Shown piece by piece: positions 52,929 through 61,641 of a stretch of DNA of 64,000 bases (positions within the stretch are counted from its first letter, which is position 1; each line of letters opens with the position of its first letter). Origin of the DNA: Kluyvera ascorbata ATCC 33433 (GTDB lineage: Bacteria; Pseudomonadota; Gammaproteobacteria; Enterobacterales; Enterobacteriaceae); assembly GCF_000735365.1 (NCBI RefSeq), contig NZ_JMPL01000013.1, positions 1-64,000 of the forward strand, given 5' to 3'. The notes under the pieces were generated by a model. That model had not been told where the DNA came from, ran no database searches, and saw nothing but the letters and a program-made list of their open reading frames with translations. The position numbers and the translations under genes are program-made.

Positions 52929-53769
52929 GGTGATTGAGACGCGCGCCGATACGGCGCGCATTTTCAATATCCAGCGCTATTCGTTAAACGATGGTCAGGG
53001 CATCCGCACCGTGGTGTTCTTCAAAGGCTGCCCACATTCTTGTCCGTGGTGCGCCAACCCGGAGTCGATGTCGCCAAAAATAGAGACCGTCCGCCGGGAG
53101 AGCAAGTGTCTACACTGCGCCACCTGTTTACAGGATGCCGACGAATGCCCGTCGGGCGCGTGGGAGCATATTGGCCGCGACGTGACGCTGGAGTCTCTCG
53201 AACGGGAAGTGCTCAAAGATGAGGTGTTCTTCCGCGCGTCCGGCGGCGGCGTGACGCTCTCCGGCGGCGAAGTACTGATGCAGGCCGAGTTCGCCACCCG
53301 CTTTTTACAGCGCCTCAAGCAGTGGGGTATTCGTACCGCTATTGAGACCGCGGGCGATACCTCTCCTCGCCGCCTGCTGCCGCTGGCGCAGGCCAGCGAT
53401 GAAGTGCTGTTTGATCTCAAAATCATGGACTGTGCGCAGGCGCGCCAGGTGCTGAGCATGAACCAGCCGCGGGTGCTGGAGAACTTTCGCCTGCTGGTTA
53501 CAGAAGGTATTAAGGTGATTCCACGGCTGCCGCTGATCCCCGGTTACACCCTCAGCACCGAGAACGTCGCGCAGATTCTGGCATTTCTGGCACCGCTACC
53601 GGTTGAGGAAGTGCATCTGCTGCCGTTCCATCAGTACGGCGAGCCAAAGTATTCCCTGCTGGAGCGTGAGTGGGCAATGGCGGGGGTAAAAGCGCCGGAA
53701 GCCGAAGAGATTGCGCCGATTCGGGCGATGGTGGAACAGGCGGGGTATCGGGTGGTGATGGGGGGATGA
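52894..53769 (+). CDS. pflC: Glycyl radical activating enzyme PflC
   Basis: A 291-residue radical SAM enzyme that installs the glycyl radical in PflD. The radical SAM motif is GCPHSCPWC (near residue 38). An inserted ferredoxin-like Cys cluster, CLHCATCLQDADECP, and the SAM-binding GGGVTLSGGE motif follow. The ATG at 52894 has AAGGAG upstream and lies inside the pflD 3' end, implying coupled translation. Confidence 0.95.
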   Translation: MTLSAAPRISCEVIETRADTARIFNIQRYSLNDGQGIRTVVFFKGCPHSCPWCANPESMSPKIETVRRESKCLHCATCLQDADECPSGAWEHIGRDVTLESLEREVLKDEVFFRASGGGVTLSGGEVLMQAEFATRFLQRLKQWGIRTAIETAGDTSPRRLLPLAQASDEVLFDLKIMDCAQARQVLSMNQPRVLENFRLLVTEGIKVIPRLPLIPGYTLSTENVAQILAFLAPLPVEEVHLLPFHQYGEPKYSLLEREWAMAGVKAPEAEEIAPIRAMVEQAGYRVVMGG

Positions 53770-53801
53770 GCGCAGAGCATTCCTGGCGGCGCTTCACTTG
53801 G

Positions 53802-53827
53802 CCGGGCTACATGCTCATGTAGCCCGG
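53802..53827. repeat. REP-like hairpin after pflC
   Basis: CCGGGCTACATG-CT-CATGTAGCCCGG, a 12-bp perfect stem sharing the CCGGGCTAC core with the 50412-50478 palindrome. It lies between convergent pflC and the dioxygenase gene. Confidence 0.85.
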
Positions 53828-53866
53828 GCGAAGCATTTATGCCGACCCCGGGGCCGGCACGGTATC

Positions 53867-54634
53867 TTATTCCACATCCAACAGCCACTTCTGCGCCGGG
53901 GTCAACCGGCTCGCCGTTTCCGGCGTTAACCAGCGGCGCTGATCCTGCTGCGCGGTATCCTCCCGGTCGATATACAATCCGTGCAGCACGCGACGACGTG
54001 AGCCTTCGCGGTTGGTGGTGCCGCCGTGCCAGGCGTGGGCGTTGTAGATCATCACGCTGCCTGCCGGAGCTTCAAAAATCACCTCATCCGGGTGCGGTAA
54101 CCCTACATCTTCTAACACATCCTCCGGCAATTCTGGGCGCAGATGGGTGGCCGGAATAATGCGCGGCGCGCCGTTGGCAGCATAGAGATCGTCGATGGCC
54201 CAGATGGTATTCACCAGGTGAACTTTCGGGAAATCCGGGCGCGGTTTTTTCCAGTCGGCGTGCAGCGGCTGATGACCACCGTTGTACAGCGCCTCGCGGG
54301 CGTTGAGGCTGGAGATTTTAAACTCGCCCTCAAAGATGTACCGGCACGCCGACAAAATCAGCGGATGCGACCACACCTTTTCCCACACTACGCCCTTATT
54401 AACGAGGTTCGCCACGCGCGTCGCCGTCTCTTCCTGGTGGTGCTCCACCGCCAGATTCTCCCCTTCCTTCTCCACCAGATAGTCAATGCGTTCACGCATC
54501 GCCGCCAGCCAGTCGGCATCCGCCACGCCGTGGACGATGGTGTAGCCTTGAGTATCCAGTTCATGTTTCATCGTTGCTGACAGTTCGCCGCTCGCGCCCA
54601 GCGCCTCCAGCCAGAATGCCGCTTGCTTGTCCAT
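53867..54634 (-). CDS. Phytanoyl-CoA dioxygenase (PhyH) family protein
   Basis: A 255-residue Fe(II)/2-oxoglutarate-type oxygenase. The iron ligands are probably His and Asp in QPLHADW (near residue 125) and a His in HAWHGGTTN (near 202), and the 2-oxoglutarate arginine follows in GSRRRVLHG. Substrate unknown. The start MDKQAAFWLEALG follows GAGGGCGGT. It is transcribed divergently from an AraC-type gene, likely its regulator. Confidence 0.88.
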   Translation of the reverse strand: MDKQAAFWLEALGASGELSATMKHELDTQGYTIVHGVADADWLAAMRERIDYLVEKEGENLAVEHHQEETATRVANLVNKGVVWEKVWSHPLILSACRYIFEGEFKISSLNAREALYNGGHQPLHADWKKPRPDFPKVHLVNTIWAIDDLYAANGAPRIIPATHLRPELPEDVLEDVGLPHPDEVIFEAPAGSVMIYNAHAWHGGTTNREGSRRRVLHGLYIDREDTAQQDQRRWLTPETASRLTPAQKWLLDVE

Positions 54635-54795
54635 ACCGCCCTCTCTTTTGTTAACCATTTCACAACATGTATGAAAAGTTACTGCACGCGCGGTCGGCAT
54701 TCTGTATGAGATAGCTACACAACACTGGATTTTTGTGTACAGCAAAATAAAGTGTGATGAGATTCAAAATCCAGAATAATAACCAGGACATGAGC

Positions 54796-55617
54796 ATGTC
54801 AGAGCAATCCCTCGTCCCCGTGCTGGAGCAGCTGCTTGCCCGGCAAAGTGACCTTGTCGTGCGGTTTCCGCAAACCTCGCAGCCCGCGCCGGAGTTGGCG
54901 ATGAGCGTATCGTTCCCCCGGCTGGAAATCGTGCTGGAAGGCGAGCTTGCAGACGGCTGCCTGAGCGCGCCGCTAGGCCCATTGCAGGCGCTCTATTTGC
55001 CCGGCGGGCGTTGGAATGCCCCACAATGGCAAGGTGCGGCCACCACCCTTAGCATTCTGTTCAGCAAACAAAAGCTGGGCTTCAGCCTGCAACGTTTCGA
55101 CGGCAAAAAATTCGTCGAGATCCGTAAGCAGCACGTCGCGCGCCTCGGACCTCGGGTCGGGTCATATTTGCTGCTGGCGATGAACGAGCTGGCTATTCGC
55201 CCGGTGATGCCCACGGCGCAGATTGTGCTAAGCGGGCTACTGAGCCACTGTATCGATCAGCTCACCCATCTGGCGGACACGGTCAGCAAGAGCAAAGAGC
55301 TATTTCTGGCCATTCAGGAATATATCGATGAGCACGCCGCCGAGGCGCTCAGCCGGGAGACGGTGGCGAAGAAGTTCCACATTACGCCGAACTACCTGTC
55401 GCACCTGTTTCAGAAGTCCGGCTCGGTGGGATTCAACGAGTATCTGACCGGCGTACGACTGGAGCTAGCGAAGAAATTACTGCGCGGGTATGAGATGAAA
55501 ATCAAAGAGATAGCCCATCACTGCGGCTTTGAGGACAGCAACTACTTCTGCCGGATTTTTCGTAAACATACGGCACGTTCGCCGTCGGAATATCGCCGTC
55601 ACTGCCGCACGATGTAG
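54796..55617 (+). CDS. AraC-family transcriptional regulator
   Basis: A 273-residue regulator with an N-terminal cupin-like sensing region (about 20-100) and a C-terminal double helix-turn-helix (about 175-270; KKFHITPNYLSHLFQK and IKEIAHHCGFEDSNYFCRIFRK). The start at 54796 is favoured by AGGA 7 bases upstream; ATGs at 54790 and 54757 are alternatives. It is divergent from the PhyH gene across a 161-base spacer, so it likely controls that gene. Confidence 0.88.
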   Translation: MSEQSLVPVLEQLLARQSDLVVRFPQTSQPAPELAMSVSFPRLEIVLEGELADGCLSAPLGPLQALYLPGGRWNAPQWQGAATTLSILFSKQKLGFSLQRFDGKKFVEIRKQHVARLGPRVGSYLLLAMNELAIRPVMPTAQIVLSGLLSHCIDQLTHLADTVSKSKELFLAIQEYIDEHAAEALSRETVAKKFHITPNYLSHLFQKSGSVGFNEYLTGVRLELAKKLLRGYEMKIKEIAHHCGFEDSNYFCRIFRKHTARSPSEYRRHCRTM

Positions 55618-55962
55618 CTATTTCTTCGGGCGATATTTTTCCGGAAGCTCCGGCACCGGGCGACGGTCGTCAATCAGATGGCGGAGGGTCAGGATCGGGT
55701 GACGCCACAGCATACGCGGGCCAGCCCAGCGCATAATCTGCTTCATCTCTTCGCGTTTGGCGGGCTGATAGCAGTGTACCGGGCACTGCTTGCAGGCCGG
55801 TTTGTCCTCGCCAAACACGCACTTATCCAGTCGTTTATCAGCATAGGCATTCAGCGCCTGATAGTGCTCTGCATCATCCTGCGCCTGCGGGCAACGTTGC
55901 TGATAGAGCGCAATCATGCTGCGGATGGTCCGTTTTTCCCGGTCGATGCGTTTGCCTGCCAT
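55618..55962 (-). CDS. ygbA: YgbA family protein (nitrous oxide-stimulated promoter family)
   Basis: A 114-residue cytoplasmic protein of unknown biochemistry with Cys residues in CVFGEDKPACKQCPVHCY that could bind metal. In E. coli ygbA lies just after fhlA and is NsrR-regulated in response to NO. Here seven genes separate it from fhlA. Its stop is immediately adjacent to the convergent AraC gene's stop. Confidence 0.92.
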   Translation of the reverse strand: MAGKRIDREKRTIRSMIALYQQRCPQAQDDAEHYQALNAYADKRLDKCVFGEDKPACKQCPVHCYQPAKREEMKQIMRWAGPRMLWRHPILTLRHLIDDRRPVPELPEKYRPKK

Positions 55963-55981
55963 AGCCTGTTCCTTACCAATA

Positions 55982-56004
55982 AAGATGCATTAATAATACA
56001 CTTT
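55982..56004 (-). promoter_or_regulatory. NsrR-like operator of ygbA
   Basis: AAGATGCATTAATAATACA plus CTTT fits the NsrR consensus (AAGATGCATTT / AATACATCTT) and lies 20 bases upstream of ygbA. Confidence 0.8.
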
Positions 56005-56026
56005 TAATGGCGCTTTTGCAGCCGCA

Positions 56027-56311
56027 TTATCCTTCGTGCTTATCCACGTGTCCCAGCGGTTTTTCCGGGAAACAAACGTCGCGTACCCGGCGCTTTAGCT
56101 CGGCAGCATCCGGGAAACCTTCGTCGCGCTTGCGATCCCAGATGAGCACCTCGCCAACGGTAATAGTAAAAATCCCGCCGGTGCCGGGTACCAGCATCAC
56201 CGAGGCAATGTCAACGTTAAAAGTATGTAACAATTCCTGCGCCATCCAGCTGGCACGGAGCATCCAGTTGCACTGGGAGCAGTAGGTAATAACAATCGCA
56301 GGCTTCGACAT
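56027..56311 (-). CDS. SelT/SelW/SelH (Rdx) family thioredoxin-like protein
   Basis: A 94-residue protein with the redox motif CSQC near residue 11 (VITYCSQCNWMLRA), the bacterial Cys version of selenoprotein W/T/H, and the glycine-rich GTGGIFTITV strand. Redox role presumed; partners unknown. It lies 22 bases upstream of the NsrR-like box of ygbA, transcribed in the same direction. Confidence 0.88.
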   Translation of the reverse strand: MSKPAIVITYCSQCNWMLRASWMAQELLHTFNVDIASVMLVPGTGGIFTITVGEVLIWDRKRDEGFPDAAELKRRVRDVCFPEKPLGHVDKHEG

Positions 56312-56449
56312 CAGTTTATACCCATATCAATTTAATCAAATATATTCACAAGATAGCGATTTGTAGCGCAATATTTTGATGATTTTCGCATAAATTCACC
56401 TTAGACACAGATTTACGAAAAAGTTCTTGATGAGAACGCTTATCTTAAA

Positions 56450-56468
56450 GATAATCATTCGCATTATT
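56450..56468 (+). promoter_or_regulatory. Fur box upstream of hemP
   Basis: GATAATCATTCGCATTATT matches the 19-bp Fur consensus GATAATGATAATCATTATC well and lies 36 bases upstream of hemP, consistent with iron-repressed haem uptake. Confidence 0.8.
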
Positions 56469-56504
56469 TACATTTATTCATCATTTCACTGCGGATGTGC
56501 CCAT

Positions 56505-56684
56505 ATGCATGACACTACGGCAATACTAAAAAAAGAAAACGCGCCGCTTTCTCCGACCCGTTCAAAACAGCTGATCCAGAGTAAAGCTTTGCTCGGCGAA
56601 GAAGGCTGGGTCTTGATTGAACATAATGGTCAACACTATCTGCTGCGCCAGACGCAATCCGGAAAGCTCATTCTGACTAAATAA
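56505..56684 (+). CDS. hemP: Hemin uptake protein HemP
   Basis: A 59-residue protein of the HemP family found at the head of haem uptake operons. The conserved core [26 protein letters not shown] is split here between residues about 27-52. The start [10 protein letters not shown] is chosen over an upstream ATG that runs through the Fur-box region. It is 81 bases before the haem receptor gene. Confidence 0.9.
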   Translation: MHDTTAILKKENAPLSPTRSKQLIQSKALLGEEGWVLIEHNGQHYLLRQTQSGKLILTK

Positions 56685-56765
56685 ACACAACCTATTAAAT
56701 ACCGCCAGCCACCCAGGTTATCCCCAGGCAGCAAGCGCTTTTCAATTTCCCTATGGAGAGTTGTT

Positions 56766-58751
56766 ATGTTACGCCTGCAATACGCCCCGCTGCGCCCTTC
56801 AATGTTAGCGCTTGCCATTAGTAGCCTCTTACCTGCAGCGGCTTTTGCCCAAACAGACACCCTTACCGTCACCGCAACGGGCAATGCCCGCAGCGCCTTC
56901 GAAGCGCCGATGATGGTCAGCGTGATTGATGCATCAGCACCGGAAAACCAGACCGCCAGTTCAGCCGCAGACCTCCTGCGTAGCGTACCGGGAATTACGC
57001 TGAGCGGCACAGGTCGAACCAACGGGCAAGACATTAATCTTCGCGGGTACGACCGTCGCGGTGTGCTGGTTCTGGTCGATGGCGTACGTCAGGGTACGGA
57101 TACGGGTCACCTGAATAGCACATTCCTGGATCCTGCACTGATCAAGCGTATTGAAGTCGTGCGTGGCCCATCCGCCCAACTGTACGGCAGCGGCGCGCTG
57201 GGTGGCGTAATCTCCTACGATACCGTGGATGCCAAAGACCTGTTGATGGAAGGCCAGAACAGCGGATTCCGCGTATTTGGTACAGGGGCTACCGGCGACC
57301 ATAGCCTGGGGATGGGCGCCAGTGCGTTTGGGCGTACGGATAATCTGGATGGCCTGGTTTCCTGGTCTAGCCGCGATCGCGGGGACTTAAAACAGAGCGA
57401 CGGTTCAACCGCGCCAAATGATGAATCTATCAACAACATGCTGGCGAAGGGAACCTGGACCATTGATGAAGCGCAGGCCCTGAGCGGTTCCTTCCGCTAT
57501 TACAACAACAAAGCTCAGGAACCGAAAAACCCGCAGGAAATTGAAGCCTCAACTTCCAGCAACCCAATGGTTGACCGCTCGACTATCCAGCGTGATGCGC
57601 AGCTGTCCTACAAAATTGCGCCACAGGGTAACGACTGGCTGAATGCCGATGCCAAAGTGTACTGGTCAGAGGCACGAATTAACGCCGAAAATCTGGATAA
57701 AACGAGTGAATATCGTGAACAAACCACCAAAGGCGGTAAGGTAGAAAACCGTACTCGTCTGTTCGCGGATTCCTTCGCTTCTAACCTGCTGACCTACGGT
57801 GGCGAATACTATCGTCAGGAACAGAGCCCAAGCGGTGCGGCGACCGGCTTCCCTGACGCGAAAATCGACTTCAGCTCCGGCTGGTTGCAGGATGAGATCA
57901 CCCTACGAGACCTGCCTGTCACCCTGTTAGGCGGTACTCGCTACGATAACTATCGCGGCAGCAGCGATGGCTACGCGGATGTAGATGCCGATAAATGGTC
58001 ATCGCGCGCGGGCATGACCGTCAGCCCAACCGACTGGCTGATGCTGTTTGGCTCTTACGCTCAGGCCTTCCGGGCGCCGACGATGGGTGAAATGTACAAT
58101 GACGAGAAGCACTTCTCGATTGGCAGTTTCTACACCAACTACTGGGTACCAAACCCAAATCTTCGCCCGGAAACGAACGAAACCCAGGAATACGGGTTCG
58201 GCTTACGCTTTGACAACCTGATGCTCTCCAACGACGCACTGGAATTTAAAGCCAGCTACTTCGATACCAAAGCGAAAGACTACATCTCCACGACCGTCGA
58301 TTTTGCCGCGGCGACCACCATGTCCTATAACGTTCCTAACGCCAAAATCTGGGGCTGGGACGTGATGACCAAATATACCGCTGACCTGTTCAGCCTCGAC
58401 GTCGCCTATAACCGCACCCGCGGTAAAGATACGGATACCGGCGAGTATATCTCCAGCATCAACCCGGATACCGTCACCAGCAAGCTGGATATTCCGGTTG
58501 CTCACAGCGGTTTCTCCGTCGGCTGGATTGGTACGTTTGCCGATCGCTCAACGCACATCAGCAGCTCTTATAGCAAACAGCCAGGCTACGCGGTGAACGA
58601 CTTCTACGTTAGCTACCAAGGTCAGCAAGCGCTGAAAGGCATGACCACCACGCTGGTGCTGGGTAACGCCTTTGATAAAGAGTACTGGTCACCGCAGGGG
58701 ATCCCGCAGGACGGCCGCAGCGGCAAACTTTTCGTAAGCTATCAATGGTAA
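56766..58751 (+). CDS. hemR: TonB-dependent haem/haemoglobin receptor
   Basis: A 661-residue outer-membrane receptor. The signal peptide ends at AAAFA (residue about 28), a TonB box-like DTLTVTATG follows, then the plug domain (about 45-150) and a 22-strand beta barrel ending in aromatic W (SYQW). The haem-receptor FRAP box (AFRAPTMGEMY) and NPNL box (NPNLRPE) are present, typical of HemR/HmuR. It is the first large gene in the haem uptake operon. Confidence 0.95.
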   Translation: MLRLQYAPLRPSMLALAISSLLPAAAFAQTDTLTVTATGNARSAFEAPMMVSVIDASAPENQTASSAADLLRSVPGITLSGTGRTNGQDINLRGYDRRGVLVLVDGVRQGTDTGHLNSTFLDPALIKRIEVVRGPSAQLYGSGALGGVISYDTVDAKDLLMEGQNSGFRVFGTGATGDHSLGMGASAFGRTDNLDGLVSWSSRDRGDLKQSDGSTAPNDESINNMLAKGTWTIDEAQALSGSFRYYNNKAQEPKNPQEIEASTSSNPMVDRSTIQRDAQLSYKIAPQGNDWLNADAKVYWSEARINAENLDKTSEYREQTTKGGKVENRTRLFADSFASNLLTYGGEYYRQEQSPSGAATGFPDAKIDFSSGWLQDEITLRDLPVTLLGGTRYDNYRGSSDGYADVDADKWSSRAGMTVSPTDWLMLFGSYAQAFRAPTMGEMYNDEKHFSIGSFYTNYWVPNPNLRPETNETQEYGFGLRFDNLMLSNDALEFKASYFDTKAKDYISTTVDFAAATTMSYNVPNAKIWGWDVMTKYTADLFSLDVAYNRTRGKDTDTGEYISSINPDTVTSKLDIPVAHSGFSVGWIGTFADRSTHISSSYSKQPGYAVNDFYVSYQGQQALKGMTTTLVLGNAFDKEYWSPQGIPQDGRSGKLFVSYQW

Positions 58752-58757
58752 CAATTC

Positions 58758-58778
58758 GGCCCGGCATTTGGCCGGGCC
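58758..58778 (+). terminator. Intercistronic hairpin between hemR and hmuS
   Basis: GGCCCGGC-ATTTG-GCCGGGCC, an 8-bp GC stem without a T tract. Probably attenuates or stabilises the receptor mRNA relative to the downstream genes. Confidence 0.55.
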
Positions 58779-58799
58779 ATTATCTGGAAGGAAGAGACA

Positions 58800-59828
58800 A
58801 TGAACCACTACACTCGCTGGCTTGAGCTAAAAGAACAAAACCCAGGCAAATACGCCCGCGACATCGCAGGTTTAATGAACATCAGCGAAGCCGAGCTGAC
58901 CTTTGCTCGCGTTGGTCATGATGCCAAACGACTGAACGGGGAAATTCGCGATATTCTGACCGCGCTGGAAGCGGTTGGCGAAACCAAATGCATCTGCCGT
59001 AACGAATATGCCGTACACGAGCAGGTGGGTGCTTTTACCAATCAACAGTTGAGCGGCCATGCCGGGTTAGTGCTAAACCCACGCGCGCTCGATTTACGTC
59101 TGTTCCTGAATCAGTGGGCAAGCGTCTTCTTCATCAAGGAGAATACCGCCCGCGGCGAACGTCAGAGCATCCAGTTCTTTGACCATCAGGGCGATGCCTT
59201 GCTTAAAGTCTACGCAACCGACAACACTGACACCGCTGCCTGGGAAGCGGTATTGCAGCGTTTCATCGTTGATGAAAATACACCACTCGTGCTGAAAGCC
59301 AAAGAAACCACCAGCACCACCGTAACGGCCGACGCGCAGACCGTCGATCGGGAATGGCGCGCCATGACCGACGTCCACCAGTTCTTCTTACTGATGAAAC
59401 GCCATAACCTGAGCCGTCAGCAGGCCTTTGAGCTCGTGGGTGACGATCTCGCCTGCAAAGTGCCAAACAATGCGCTTTCTCAGATTCTGGAAGCAGCAAA
59501 TCAGGACGCCAACGAAATTATGGTGTTCGTGGGAAATACCGGCTGCGTGCAAATCTTTACCGGCACCATTGAAAAGGTCGTGCCGATGAAGGGCTGGCTG
59601 AACATCTTTAACCCAACCTTCACTCTCCATCTGATGGAAGAGCATATCGCTGAAACCTGGGTCACGCGTAAACCCACCGCTGACGGCCACGTCACCAGCC
59701 TGGAACTGTTCGCGAAGGACGGCACGCAAATTGCCCAGCTTTTTGGTCAGCGTACAGAAGGTGAACCAGAACAGGCTCAGTGGCGCGCGCAGATTAATGC
59801 GCTGACAGCAGAAGGACAGCCTGCATGA
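58800..59828 (+). CDS. hmuS: Haem-degrading/binding protein HmuS
   Basis: A 342-residue cytoplasmic protein of the HmuS/ChuS family, built from two similar halves (about 1-170 and 175-342), which binds imported haem and in relatives releases iron. Recognised by NHYTRWLELKEQNPGKYARDI-type N terminus and by context. It overlaps hmuT by 4 bases. Confidence 0.95.
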   Translation: MNHYTRWLELKEQNPGKYARDIAGLMNISEAELTFARVGHDAKRLNGEIRDILTALEAVGETKCICRNEYAVHEQVGAFTNQQLSGHAGLVLNPRALDLRLFLNQWASVFFIKENTARGERQSIQFFDHQGDALLKVYATDNTDTAAWEAVLQRFIVDENTPLVLKAKETTSTTVTADAQTVDREWRAMTDVHQFFLLMKRHNLSRQQAFELVGDDLACKVPNNALSQILEAANQDANEIMVFVGNTGCVQIFTGTIEKVVPMKGWLNIFNPTFTLHLMEEHIAETWVTRKPTADGHVTSLELFAKDGTQIAQLFGQRTEGEPEQAQWRAQINALTAEGQPA

Positions 59829-60646
59829 GATGCCTGCTTGCCCTGATTGCCGCATTTCCTCTGATGGCCTTTTCGGCTGCTCAGGAGAGACTCGTTACGC
59901 TCGGCGGCGACGTCACCGAGATTGTCTACGCACTTGGGGCGAAGTCGGCGCTTGTCGCACGCGACAGCACCAGTCAGTGGCCGCCAGAGGCGGCCGCTTT
60001 ACCGGATGTCGGCTACCTTCGCCAACTGAGCACCGAGGGCATTCTTTCACTGCGCCCGACGCTGGTACTCGCCAGCAGCCAGGCACAGCCTTCGCTGGTG
60101 CTGCAAAAAGTAGAAGGCAGCAAGGTGAAGGTGGTGAACGTGCCGGGCGGTTACGATGCCGCCGCGATGGACAGCAAGGTAAAGGTCATTGCCGACGCGC
60201 TGGGTAAACAGCCACAGGGTGATGCGCTGCGCAAAACGTTGCATGACGAGATGGCCAACATCCCGTCTCAACCGCTGAACAAGCGCGTGCTGTTTATCCT
60301 GAGCCACGGCGGTTCCGGCGCGCTGGTGGCCGGTCAGCAAACGGCGGCCGACGGTGCTATCAAGCTGGCAGGCTTGCAAAACGCCATGCAGGGCTTCGAC
60401 CACTACCGCACCATGTCGCAGGAAGGGGTCATAGCCAGCCTGCCGGATCTGGTGGTTATCTCCGCTGATGGTCTGAAAGGCATGGGCGGTGAAGCCGCGC
60501 TGTGGAAGCTGCCGGGGCTGGCGCAAACGCCTGCCGGGCGCAATAAGCAGGTGCTGGTGATTGACGATATGGCACTGCTGGGCTTCGGCCCGCGTACGCC
60601 GCAGGCGCTGCAACAGCTGCGCCAGAAAGCGGAGCAACTGCACTGA
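59825..60646 (+). CDS. hmuT: Periplasmic haem-binding protein HmuT
   Basis: A 273-residue class III substrate-binding protein with a signal peptide (MRCLLALIAAFPLMAFSAA). The LVTLGGDVTEIVYALGA start and DVGYLRQLSTEGILSLRPT segments are typical of haem/siderophore binding proteins. It overlaps hmuS (ATGA) and hmuU (TGATG). Confidence 0.95.
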   Translation: MRCLLALIAAFPLMAFSAAQERLVTLGGDVTEIVYALGAKSALVARDSTSQWPPEAAALPDVGYLRQLSTEGILSLRPTLVLASSQAQPSLVLQKVEGSKVKVVNVPGGYDAAAMDSKVKVIADALGKQPQGDALRKTLHDEMANIPSQPLNKRVLFILSHGGSGALVAGQQTAADGAIKLAGLQNAMQGFDHYRTMSQEGVIASLPDLVVISADGLKGMGGEAALWKLPGLAQTPAGRNKQVLVIDDMALLGFGPRTPQALQQLRQKAEQLH

Positions 60647-61641
60647 TGAACGTCACCGCCTCACGCCAACTGTGGCTGATGGTGCTGCTACTCGTTGCCC
60701 TGACGCTGTTTGCCACCACACTCGGCGCCATGCGCCTACCGCTGGCGAGCATCTGGCCGTCGGGCGATGAAGTGCTGCGTCATATCTGGCTCACCATCCG
60801 CCTGCCCCGCGTCCTGCTGGCGCTACTGGTTGGCAGCGCGCTGGCGCTCTCCGGCTGCGTGATGCAGGGGCTGTTTCGTAACCCGCTGGCGGACCCGGGC
60901 CTGCTCGGGATCAGCAGCGGCGCGGCGCTGGCAGTGTCTTTCTGGGTAGTGCTACCCATTTCGGTACCGGCGCTGGTGGCCCTGTATGCGCCAATGCTGG
61001 CGGCGTTTATCGGCAGCCTGGCCGTGATGGCGGTGATTTTTGTCCTGAGTAAGGCGGGAGACGGTTCGCTCTCCCGCCTGCTGCTGGTTGGGATTGCGAT
61101 TAACGCCCTGTGCGGTGCGCTGGTGGGCATGCTGTCATGGATAAGCAACGACACGCAGCTTCGCCAGATGTCACTCTGGGGAATGGGCAGCCTGGGGCAG
61201 GCCGAGTGGCCGACGCTGCTGGTTGCCGCCACGCTGATTATTCCTGCTTCGCTGGTAGTCTGGTGGACGGCGGCACGCCTGAACCTGCTCCAGTTGGGTG
61301 ATGAAGAGGCGCACTACCTCGGCGTTAACGTGCGGGTATTGCAACGGCTGCTACTGCTGTGCAGCGCGGTGCTGGTGGCCGCTGCGGTGGCGATCAGCGG
61401 CGTCATTGGTTTTATCGGGCTGGTGGTGCCGCATCTGATGCGGATGTGGCTGGGGCCGGATCACCGGGGGCTTATCCCCGGCTCGCTGCTGGCTGGCGCC
61501 ATTTTACTGCTGATTGCCGACACCCTCGCCCGTACCATCGCCGCGCCCGCCGAAATGCCAGTCGGTCTGCTGACTAGCCTGCTCGGCGCGCCGTGGTTCC
61601 TGTGGCTTATTTTCCGTCAGGAAAGGGGGATGCGTGGATAA
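60646..61641 (+). CDS. hmuU: Haem ABC transporter permease HmuU
   Basis: A 331-residue FecCD-family permease with about 9-10 transmembrane helices. The ATPase contact segment in GVIGFIGLVVPHLMRMWLGPDHR (near residue 250) and the RLPRVLLALLVGSALALSG N-terminal motif are intact. Confidence 0.96.
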   Translation: MNVTASRQLWLMVLLLVALTLFATTLGAMRLPLASIWPSGDEVLRHIWLTIRLPRVLLALLVGSALALSGCVMQGLFRNPLADPGLLGISSGAALAVSFWVVLPISVPALVALYAPMLAAFIGSLAVMAVIFVLSKAGDGSLSRLLLVGIAINALCGALVGMLSWISNDTQLRQMSLWGMGSLGQAEWPTLLVAATLIIPASLVVWWTAARLNLLQLGDEEAHYLGVNVRVLQRLLLLCSAVLVAAAVAISGVIGFIGLVVPHLMRMWLGPDHRGLIPGSLLAGAILLLIADTLARTIAAPAEMPVGLLTSLLGAPWFLWLIFRQERGMRG

